A DNA stretch of 64,000 bases, taken from positions 299,967,934-300,031,933 of the forward strand of contig NC_080671.1 of assembly GCF_030247195.1 (NCBI RefSeq), written 5' to 3'. Positions 25,501 to 37,500 of this stretch are shown in pieces. Position numbers and translations under genes: made by a program. The notes under the pieces were generated by a model, which ran no database searches, was not told the DNA's origin, and was given only the letters and a program-made list of their open reading frames with translations. Positions within the stretch are counted from its first letter, which is position 1. Every line of letters starts with the position of its first letter. Source of the stretch: Topomyia yanbarensis. Lineage: Eukaryota > Arthropoda > Insecta > Diptera > Culicidae.

Positions 25501-28500
25501 CAAGTTTTACATAGCAAACAAGGTATCAATAGCAAGCGTTGAACGTTTTCCTTTCGATTTATGAAACAAAATTAGTAATTCCTTGAGTAGGAGAAAAGTT
25601 ATTAGAGTTCAAAGTGTACGTAACGCATCCGTTTTGAAAATTTTGAAATGACACCCAGTATAGTAAAGAAAGACGTAAGTCCTACGTCAAAATATGAAAC
25701 ATATGAAAACCAATAGGCTCTTTACCCTAGGCAGCTACAATGCGCCGTAAACATGGATTAACAAGTTACAACGCACACGCATGCATAAAAATAAATATAT
25801 TTTATTCAAACGCAACACTCTTAAGCAGCACACACCGTATTGAATTAAATCCAAACCACCCCGCCCACCCACTTTGCAAATCATTCTGTGACACCGTGCT
25901 GGTACCCGAAAAATCCGCACACGGCCACCGCTGCCGAAAATGCATAGTGTCTACCGCTTATTGTAGTGCCCACACGCTGCAGCCATGATCTTACCCGTTC
26001 GACATAAGAACAAAAACTGATTCAAACGGGTACGCGTCACCTCTATTTATAAACTAACCGTATATGGTTTAGTCACATAGGTGCGAGTGTGTGCAAATGC
26101 CAACGTTGCCGAAAATCGATAGCGCTTATTGCATCGCCCGGAGACGATGTTGTTCGTATGAGACAAGAGCAACAACTGATTTAAACGGACATGCGTCGCT
26201 TCTATTTATGACTTTTCGTCTTTCATTGAGTCACTAAGCTGCCCTCTTTTGACGGCTGTGTCTGAGAAATCTGCCTCACGAATAGTAATTTTCCCGTTTT
26301 TCGTGAACTTTTTAATTTTACCAATTTCCAAAAGTCTACTTTTATTGGGGAGATATTAAATTATTACCAATATTTAAGTTAGGTGTTTCTGAATCGGTTG
26401 GTGTATGAATGATTAAAATCCATCTAGTAATATCGGAGTTATAAGCGTGCAAACCTTACATAGTTTCGTTACATGGGAGATAGTTTAGATTTTAGAATGA
26501 CACCTAGCCCCAGATAGTGGAGTAAGACATTTTTAATGTCAAAAATACCTTTCATCTGAAATTGAAATCATCAATCAATTAGGTACCAACAATTCTCAAA
26601 TACCATTGGCTATTTCGTCTCATTTAAGAGTGCAGTTCATAGAAAGATAACAGTATGAGAAACATAACTCTATATTATATTTACGTGTGAATTACTGGCA
26701 TACGGAGTGAGTGTGCGAAACAAAACATTTGAAATATCCTATGTTGTTTTTTACTATGAAGCAGTTTAATTCAAAAATGAGATTAGTTGAATCACAGTCG
26801 TTTGTGTCTTGGCTGAAATGGTAGTAAAACGGCATATGCAATTGTGTCTGGACTAAAACAAGCGTTACAAGCTGAGACAAGCGTTTCAAGCTTTAGCTCA
26901 GGTAAGCTTTTCAAGTTTTGTGCTAGGCTGAAACGTTCGTGTCCAGACTGAAACTGACAGCATCAAACCAACAGCGTTGGATTATTGTTTTCAACAAAAA
27001 CTTAGTTCGCCCAAATATTAACTAGGCGAAACCAAAAACTCAACTAATTTTTAGTTGAAATTGTGATGAATCGGCTTTCTGCGCAGCAGTATTTTTGCAG
27101 TATCGACGACCGTTCTCTGCAATTTCTAGCAAAAAAGAGTTATAAACTGAACTATGACTTTCAAATGTCACGACGATAGTTTATAAGCTTCCATCGGCTT
27201 AAGCCGAATTTGAATGACAATATCTCATCGAAGGCGTTGTCGTTCTGTTATCACAATATCCCCTCGGGGGTGCTGATATATTCGCAAATCGAGGTGTCTT
27301 TTATTCCCTTGAGAATGAAACATACTTTCGTATTGTTTATATTATCTATGTCGTTAGGTTCAAACTTAACTTTGGCTTCCAAAAAGTCGTGGCGAAAGTT
27401 CATAAACCTAAATCCGTTTAAGCCGAATTTGATTGACAGTATCTCTTCGGGGGTGTTGTGGTTCTGTTATCTCAATATCCCCTCGGGGGTGTTGATATAT
27501 CCGCTCATCGAGAAGTGTCTTTATTCCCTTGGGAGTGGAGAATACATCCGTATTGTCTATGTTTTCTATGCCGTTATTTTCCTTATCCCTAACCTTACCA
27601 CTTCCCCAATCCCTCGCATCAGGGAAATGACGAAAAGACAAATCATGGCAAGGCACAAATCTTCAATCAACATGGGGAACGTGCCATTTGAGCCAGTCAC
27701 TACTGATTTCAGCCCGGGGCATTGGTCAAGTGCTGTGGTTCTGAAGAGACGTAGTCGAAACGCAAGCAATAATTTTAGATTTTTGAAATAATTTTAGATT
27801 TTTTTGTAATTTTTTGCTGAATCACATTTTGTCTAAGAATGCAAAAAAATCTTGCATTTTTAGACCCACTCCCATCTCGTAGTCTTAAGTAGGTATTCCC
27901 AAAAAAAAATCTTTAAAAAAGTTCCACTACTATATTTTTGCAATTCGTGAGTCTATATAATGGGTATTTTGCAGCATTTATTTTAAAAATTGGGATTGGA
28001 ACTGAACTGAGAGAATATGGAATCCTTATTTTTTTTTAAATTGTTGTAGCCTTCATGAAAAAATCTACGCTTGAACAACGTTTTAGAATTGTGACGTAAT
28101 TACCTTTTCAGAAGAGGATCATTTTCGGTTAAATGGTTATGAAAAACAAACAAAGCTGTGTTGTTGGTATGGAGAGTGGGCTGAGGAGATCCTAGAAATT
28201 CCATTGCTAAAAAGTGACAGTGTTTTTCTTCAAAAATGATATAGCTTGTTTTCAAATGTTGCCGCAAAAGGTTTGGAACACCTTTAATTTCAACAGGCTG
28301 AAGTAATAAGTTATACGGCCGTTGAAACTATCGATTTATTGAAACTATAAGTTCGAAAGATGCTTTCTCTTGCGCTTCGATGCCATTCGAATTTATGAGG
28401 TTATGTAAGTCTCTCATATACGTCGACAAATCTCAAACAACTGAAGAGCTAAATGCCATAATTGAATACGTTATTCACATTCTCCAGTCGTACTCAAGAG

Positions 28501-31500
28501 ACTAAAAAGGTGAACTAGGGAAAGTTTGGATTACCGGACTGGCATTTGTGATGATTCAGGAGATAATGAAAACTGATATCTAGAGCTTTTAATCAAAACG
28601 ACATATCTACAATGAGTGACTCTCTTTGTTTACTTTCTGTTTAGATTTTTATGGCGTCACTATAGCATTTCTCACTTATTCGATTTCGGATTTCGAGTAG
28701 TATATTATGCAAAGAGTTGAGGGATAAATGTTAAAGCGACCGAATTATTAACATACGAGAAAGTAAGCAATGAGAGTCACTCATTGTAGATGTCTTTTTG
28801 AAAAAAGCGTCAAGAAATAATGAAAAAATTGATGATCACATGCCAACTCAGTTCTCAAATAATCCAAATTGAAAAAAAAGCGCTGAAAGCACCCTTTATC
28901 GAAAGTGTATTACTAAGGAGTAAAATATTTCAGCAATCAAAAACTCTGAGTTCTAATTTCATTGGAAAAATATCAAAGTTGCGAGTAAATTTGTTTTTCA
29001 ATTTGAAATCTCGTGGTTCACTAGTGGAACATGCAGGGTGTTTGGTTCATGGTTTAGAATATCTCGAGGGGTGATTGACTGTCATATTTGGAGAAAAAAA
29101 TCGTTCTACACATACCATCAAATCTCAACCATTACAAAGTTATTGAACTTTTTGTGTTAAAAACTTATCTGTCTTAAAATACCTCTAACTCAAAAAGTAT
29201 ACTTTGTATTTCAAATAATTTAGGTCCACTGGAAAGGTGAGAAAATTTCGCATTGAGTGTTACCTCACATGTTTCAGCTAATGAGTTTAAGTAGCCTTTA
29301 CAAAGTAATTTATTGAAAATTAAACAATTTTAATCAATTTGGGTGTTTGGTTCATGGTTTAGAATATCTCGAGGGGTAATTGACTGTCATATTTGGAGAA
29401 AAAAATCGTTCTACACATACCATCAAATCTCAACCATTACAAAGTTATTGAACTTTTTGTGTTAAAAACTTATCTGTCTTAAAATACCTCTAACTCAAAA
29501 AGTATACTTTGTATTTCAAATAATTTAGGTCCACTGGAAAGGTGAGAAAATTTCGCATTGAGTGTTACCTCACATGTTTCAGCTAATGAGTTTAAGTAGC
29601 CTTTACAAAGTAATTTATTGAAAATTAAACAATTTTAATCAATTTTTCGTTCATTTCTTGAAAATCCTAATAGTTAACCTCATCATTTTAATAATCTAGA
29701 TTGTTAGTCATGAAGAGCTGCATAATTCGTTCTTTGACATGATACACTTACCTTTTCTTATTTTCATGAATTTGGGTTATTCAACTTGGATATTTTTATC
29801 TCATTTTCTCAAATACCAGCTCTAATTGAAAAAGCATGGAACTTATTGTACTTTTTTTCTTTTTATTCGAAAGCCAGGAAAATTTTACAGAGAAAAATGT
29901 ATTAATACCTTTCAGTTCAGTGAATTTAGTATTCTTTTAGAAGTAAATTAGTTAAAAATCAGTGCTATTATTAGCATTTTCGTTAATTTTCTTAAAATAG
30001 TAAATAATAAACATCACCATAATTATCATGGAAATAATGCATCTCAGCAAGTTCTACAGTTCTTTCTTTGACTCCATTCAATTATCTCTTTTGGTTTCGA
30101 CGCAAAATCGTTTTTATCACATCGTTTCATATGCAAAAAGAACGATTTCGAACCCACTACATTTGTGGTGAGGTCATGCTGTGTTAACTATTAAATAGCA
30201 ACAAATTAAGAGAGAGATAAACAAAGTGTCAAATAAAAAGTTATAGAAAACATTAAGGGCCATCATATGAACAATAGTAACGATAAATTTTGTTGATTAA
30301 TAATTAGAATAATTAAAAAACTCTCCAAAAATCACAAATTTTGAGTTATTTCGTTAGTAAAAAATAATTTAGTACACTTAACTAAAAAATATTTGTACAT
30401 ACACTGATAGGACATTTTCTCAGCTTTCCAATTAAATCTTAAAAATAACGATATAAAGCATATTTTTTAGATTAGAGTATTTTAAGCACTTGCAAGTCGG
30501 TTACAGGAAAAGTATAGTAATGAAATTACAAAAAAATGAGAAAAGATAGGAATATGACGTCCAAGAACAAATTATGAATCGTCATAAAACCCAACTTTTT
30601 AATAATGTAATAATGGATATTGTTATAATCATACTTCATTATTTCGAGAAAATTAGCAAAAACCTCCTCAAAAACACTAACTTTTAACTACTTTACAAAG
30701 TAGGTAATTAAAACTAATTAACTAAAAGATATGAGAACACCATTCAATAGGAAATTTTCTCACCTTTCGAATAGAACTAAAAGATTTAAAATACAAAGTA
30801 TACTTTTAAAGTTAGAGATATTTTAAGACAAATAAGTTTTTTACACAAAAAGTTCAATAACTCTGTAACGGCTGAGATTTGATGGTATGTGTAGAACAAT
30901 TTTTTTCTCCAAATATGACAGTCTATCACCCCCGAGAGGTTCTTAACCATGAACCAAACACCCTGTATGTACCACTGGTGGCATTATTTCCAATATCAGT
31001 TCCTTCAACCATTGAGTTCTTATTCCTATCCATTGATTTTTTATAAGATGTGCAAGCACAAATACATTTGATTTTCCGTTGGTTTAAAATAGATCTAATT
31101 GTAGTGGAAATTGTTTATTTATATTTATAATATTTCCCTGAGCTTCTTATAGGAGTATGACCCAATAATTCATCTATTGGTATTAATGCTACTTGTACTT
31201 CTGCGGTAAAACAAAGATTTCCTTTTAAAATTTCTCGTTAAAATCATACATATCACATGTTTTCCTTTTTTTATACACCGAACATGTTATAGTTGGCGCC
31301 ACCGTACAATTCGACGCTTGTAAGCGCATGAAGTGTGACCGGTGATTTTTCTCACCGTAATGGAAACAAAAATACAACTTAATTTTTGTTTTGTTGAACT
31401 TTAGTTATGAATTGGTCAATTCAATTTTGCGAATGCTTTTCATCAATACGTGTGAGTTTGTAATTCAAGGTATATGATATGATGATATGTGCCTGATACA

Positions 31501-34500
31501 TATGAATCACAAGAAGGCGACTTTGTAACTAGAACGGTTTCAGCAAGAATAGTATAGTACAGGTCATATTAAGGAAAGGTATATTTTGATGTGAACTGAA
31601 AATTGCTCAATGGAGATAAACCGTACGCTAGAAAATAGTTGTTCACAAATCAAAATCTTTGCTCATTGATATAATTTCTTTCGAAAAGCGTATTGTTTTC
31701 GTATTCACCAAAATCACATCCATAATTTGGCCCTGGATGGCTTGAAAGCCTCAACCGACTCGTGAACCTTGTAAAATGTACCATTAATGCGATTTGGGTC
31801 CCTGATTTATTTTTAATGTGTTTTCTTTGAATAATATTGGAATTTTAATATGTTTCGGGTTTCCTAATGAAAAATAGTTTCACATTTCTTATAAAAGAAA
31901 TGTACAGAATTCGCTCAAACTTTCGAGATTATTTCCTAGGTCCGGAGGGCCGTGTCTTGTATACCAATCGACTCAGCTCGACGATTTGGGACAATGTCTG
32001 TGTATGTGTCTGTGTGTGTATGTAACGAACAAACTCTCATTCGTGTTTCTCAGCAATGGCTGAACCGATCTTTTCCAAACCAATTTTAAATGAAAGACCT
32101 ATCTGCCAGACAGAACGCTATTAATTTGTTTTTGATTCTGACGTTTAGTTTCCAAGATATGAATGTTTGAATGTGTAAAAATGGCGTTTTTTGCAGTTTT
32201 TAGACAGCTTATACGAATACCTTTCGAACAAGCTATAGATTGTTGAAATCGGATAATATCAAAAGAGATATTTGACATTAAATACGGACGAAAGATTTTT
32301 ATCATTTCCCATAGCCAGAAATAAGACCAAAAACATTCAATGCATTATTAACGCCAAAACGGCTAATTTTAGGTCAATAGTATCTTCGGAGAATTTAATG
32401 GAGGCAATATGCCTTTTCTTTTGGTATTGTGCTTTTTCTGATTAATCCCCCTACAAGTGAGATATTTTCATAAATTTTCTTGGAAGTGATTGTATTGAAA
32501 TGATGCCTTCAGCAAATTTGTAGCTCTTACTTTTGCGGATAACTTTACTGAAGACTTCAAATATCTATTTTGAATACTTTAATAGTTACGGCTTGTTGTT
32601 TGTGGATTACCCTTTGTCGCCTATTTGTTGTTCAACATAGTAATAATCCATTTAAATAAGCCAAATATTATTTCAATAGGACAAATTTTCTCTTTCATTT
32701 TTCTATCTACAACCGTTAGAAATAACCACCGAACAATTCCAAGTTGTCTGGATGGAACTTGATCACTTAGCAGTGCAAAAATTTTCATTAGCGTGAACCT
32801 ACTGACTGCAAATTTTCTAACTTATAACCATCGAATCGATGTAGAACATGTCTTGGAAAATGAGAAGCGAAATAAGAAAGCAACAGCGTAGCCAAGAGGA
32901 GGCTTTGGGGTTTAACATCCATCCAACAAAATTTATTGGATCGAAGTTAAAAATGTATGGATGCTGACTGATTTAATTCAATATTATACAATAAAAAATA
33001 TCCGTACATTGATAACCTGTTGTTGTAAACATCATAAGGACTTTTGAAAAATTGTCGGAATAGGATCCTGATATGTAACTGATCTATTGCTCTTGATACC
33101 TGCCTGAAAACATTCCAATAGAACATTCCACACTTCTGAAATCAATCATGCCAAGACACATGCTGGTGCACTCGGGTGATTCGTAGTTATGCTGCCTAAG
33201 CTCGACCCTCATCAGCAGAAGACAAAAGTTAAGCCCGTAAGATATTAAACCTGTTCTAATGACCCTGCCACTTCTAGTTTTCCGATCTGTATACTTCACA
33301 TCCTTGCTCTCACTTGAGTACTACGGCTCTAATTTTCATAACTTTTCCTACCCAGTAATCTCTAGCTAATTGAATGTCGTTAAAATGTAAAAAAGTTAAT
33401 AACGAGGATAACACTTTTCGAATGTAGAGAGAATTTTATGAAAAATGGCGTTTTCCATTCAACTCTAGCGGGTCCTGATCGATTTTGATGAGCATTTGAC
33501 TTTTGTTGTATGACCAATTATATGAATAGGTCAAATAAATGTTCAAAAACAATAATTTAAGGTCAAGATAACATCATTTTGAATCCGCCAAATTCGGAGG
33601 TTTAATATCTTCGATGAGTTCTACAAACGTTTAACAGCACTTCATTTGATAAAATAATTTGGACGTTATATCCAGTTAGAAGTATTTATGGAGAATTTAC
33701 TCAGGTTAATATTAATGTCTACAATAAAGTTTGTTTAAATGTTAGTTTCAACAAATTCGCTAAAGACACGAACTCTACTATTTTTTGAATATTTACTACT
33801 CTGTTACTAAAATTACTACTCTGTTACTATTTTCTGAAAAATTAATTCTGTATAATTTAAAAACTTCAAAAATTACGGTTTCGGAATCATGCCGTTTGGA
33901 CGGTAAGTTCGATTTTCGCCAAACCTCCACCAAACCGAATTTCTGGCTACGCCGCTGACTTCAAGTAAGTAGAAACAAAGTCGTTCTACATTCGTTCACA
34001 AGAAACTTCTTCGAATACTGAATATCTATTATAATGCATTGAAAACCCGATTTTATCAGCCACATATGAACACACAATATTACGAAAGATTATTAAACAA
34101 CTTTCCCCAATGAAATTGTGAAAATCATAATCCATTTGAAATTTTTTAATATCTTGATCAAAACAGGTTTTTCGTGTTTCTTTACTCTAAGTTTTTTTAC
34201 ATTTCTTATAAAAGAAATGTATAGAATTCGCTCAAACTTTCAAGATTTTTTCCGAGGCCCGGAGGGCCGAGTCATATATACCAATCGACTCAGCTCGACG
34301 ATTTGGGATAATGTCTGTGTGTGTGTATGTAACGGACAAATTCTCATTCGTGTTTCTCAGCACTGGCTGAACCGATCTTATCCAAACCAATTTTAAATGA
34401 AAGAACTAAAAAACAGTAAGAACGCTATTAATTTGTTTTTGATTCTGATGTTTAGTTTTGAAGATATGAATGTTTGAATGCGTAAAAATGGCGTTTTTTG

Positions 34501-37500
34501 CAGTTTTTTGAATTATCTGCCGAAATTGACAATATAGATTAACAATTTATATGTTTTTAACGTTTTTACCAAATTTTCCTCCTTAGGGTGAAATATAGCA
34601 TAGTGGTTTCGCATAGGCCTGCCAAGCCAAGACAAGTTTCGGTTTCACTGTGTCTCATCGGCATAAACAGAACTTCTGCTCGAACGGGACATCACGTTTG
34701 ACCAGTCGTTCGATTGAAACACAAAGTGTGCTTTAGTTTTAAGGAATTTGCGTCAAGCCGGCGCTAATCTATTCCGACAATAAGTTAGTGTTGGTTTCTG
34801 ATGAGGCGAAGCCGAAACGCAACACAGTATGAAATAAGGATTTGTGCCCTCCTGTACAAAGACTGGGTTTTACCAACAAATTTTCACCCTAGCGAGAAAT
34901 TTTGGTTTTTACCAAATTTTCCTCCTTAGGGTGAAATATAGCATAGATCAGAGAGTTGATTAAACATACGACTCATACTGGCTATGGGTTCGTTATGACC
35001 ATAATTAGTTCTAGCAACAGGAAGGCGGAAAAAAGTATGGGATCGCAAAACACGACGATGGATGTTGAAGTTCAGCTGAGGAATTCCACGAAGATCCGTC
35101 CGAAAATCTTTAAAATCGTGACCGACCATCTTAGATTCCGATGAAACTTTACACATTTCACCGGCATGGAAGACTAAACATTTTCCACAGGTAATAAGAT
35201 TATTTTGAGTCAAGAGCAATTTTTCAAAAGGGCGTAAACGTTCCCACGTGTATGAATTTCAATTTTTTTTTGTTCGATTACCGTATTTTTTACAGCAAAA
35301 CTATCTGAGAACGAGTTACAGGGAATGAATACTTCTGTCCGAAAAAAATATGCGCTGAAAAAAATGTTGTGTCATTTTTCAACAAAATAAAAATTTCTGT
35401 TAAAAAATTAAATTGCGAAAAAACCCACTTTTTTTAAATTTTTATATTTTGTCAACAAAAACCTAAAGAGAAAGGAAACATTTTGAAGGTGATTGCATGA
35501 TGGAGAAAAAATCGGTAAAAAAGTTTTTCTAACAATAACTTCAAACATGTTTTTACATTTCCTACTAATTGACATACAAAACTGTAATTTTATTACAGAA
35601 TATAATTATAAGCATAATTTAAAATCATCCATCAAAAACAATTAATTCGTGTAATTATGCTCTTTTTAAAAGTTATTCGCGTTACCCAATCATAAAATCT
35701 CAAAAATCTAATGTTTATCGTTTTAAAAACGTAAATGCAACTGTTCCAGTCTATTTGGATCATGGAGAAGCTTTCAATAAAAAAGTTTTCCTGACAACAA
35801 CTTTTGACATATTTTTATAATTTATACTATTTGCAGTCAAAAATACAATTTTCTTTTTGAATATGGTTCTATACGCCATTTTAAATCGAAATGCTCATAA
35901 CAAAAATTTTCTGAAATGTGGTAGTTCTCGAGATATTTTAACTTTTGTTTTAACAACACAATTATTTTGTTTTATTGCGACCTTTTCATAAGTTATTCGC
36001 GTTTCTCCATCAACAATAATAGGTTTTTAAAAAGGCCCATAAACTTTCCTGCAACTTTTTCTTTGACATCAAGGCGATATTGTAAATCTTTTGAAAGTTA
36101 TATGAAAGCAACCAAAATATGATTCAACTATATAGTTTAATCATCAGACCCTATGGTTAAATAATATTTTGGTTACTTTCATATAGCTTTCAAATGGTTT
36201 ACAATATCGCCTTGATGTCAAAGGAAAAGTTGTAGGAAAGTTTATGGGCCTTTTGAAAAACCTATTATTGTTGATGGAGAAACGCGAATAACTTATTTAA
36301 CTTTTTTTTAACTAGATTTTACGTCTTTAAAACGATAAGCATTAGATTTTTGACATTTTATGATGGGGTAACGCGAATAACTTTTGAAAAGAGCATAATT
36401 ACAGGAATTAATTGTTTTTGATGGGGCAAAATTCCAAATATCTCGAAAATTATCGGATTTTGGAAGATTTTTGTTACATACAGTTTGATTTTAAATAATT
36501 CTTAGAATTATATTCTGTAATAAAATTACAATTTTGTATGTCAATTAGTATGAAATTTTAAAACATGTATGAAGTTATTGTTAGAAAAACTTTTTTACCG
36601 ATTAGTTCTCCATCATACAATCACATTCAAAATGTTTCTTTTCTCTTTGGGTTTTCGTAGACAAAATAGAAAAATTTAAAAAAATGGGTTTTTTCGCAAT
36701 TTAAATTTTTAACATAAATTTTTTGTTTTTTTGAAAAATGACACAACATTTTTATCAGTGTATATTTTTTTTGGATAGAAGTATTTATACCCTGTAACTC
36801 GTTCTCAGATAGTTTTGCTGTATAAAATACAGTGAACGAACAAAAAATTTTTTGAAATTTATACACGTAGAAACGTTTACGCCCTTTTGAAAAATTGCTC
36901 TTGTATCAAAATATTCCAATTGCCAGAGAATATCACGGAGATTCATACACCGAACACACCTGCAAAGTTTCGTTCGAATCTACGATGGTCATATTTTGCG
37001 GTCGGCCGGTTTCTCATGGAACCCCTCCTCTGTTGGAGTAATGCGGAGCAGTCGATATTACCTTGAATAATATCGGAGACAAACAAAGCCTTTGCGACAT
37101 TGCGACGACAACTGAGCAGGTCTAGACCGATCAATTTACATCTGTCTTCGTATGCGGGCAAGTTTATCGGGTCATTCCAGGGAAGATGGCGCAAGGCAAA
37201 TCGTAAGAACTTGCGTTGAACGGTCTCGATTCGGCTGATGCTGTTTTGATAGAATGGTGCCCAGACCACTGATGCATATTCTAATATCGAGCGTACTAGA
37301 GAGCAATAGAGTGACTTTAAACAGTGCACATTTCTGAAATTTTTGGCTGTACGAAAGATAAATCCAAGTATTCTGGAAGCTTTTGATGTTACGTATGAAA
37401 CATGGACTCTAAATGTTAACTTTGAATCAAGAATTACGCCTAGATCTTTAACAGAAGTATCTCTCCGAAGATTATTGCCATAAAGTTCATAATTGAAAAT

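Larger units (their letters stand above)
22804..27082 (+). mobile_element. Family E element split by a ~3.1-kb insertion
   Basis: 22804-23447 matches the left half of the 55206-56307 element, and 26541-27082 continues it to the right end. The break falls at one point (after AAATAGAAAAAAAATTAAA, before ACCTTTCATC). The inserted 23448-26540 carries GACATTAAAAATGT near its left end and the inverted ACATTTTTAATGTC at its right end, and no transposase frame. Confidence 0.55.

Noticed and set aside
27210..27791. 193-codon plus-strand frame as a gene
   Set aside because: Repeat structure, AT-rich tail and lack of any domain favour transposon sequence.
29036..29645. CRISPR-like or prokaryotic repeat system
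   Set aside because: Two 305-bp copies without spacers in a eukaryotic intron; nothing in the window is prokaryotic.
36943..37029. C-terminal residues of the reverse transcriptase frame
   Set aside because: These codons lie in the right arm of the foldback and match its left arm; the true ORF2 continuation is at about 35.0 kb.
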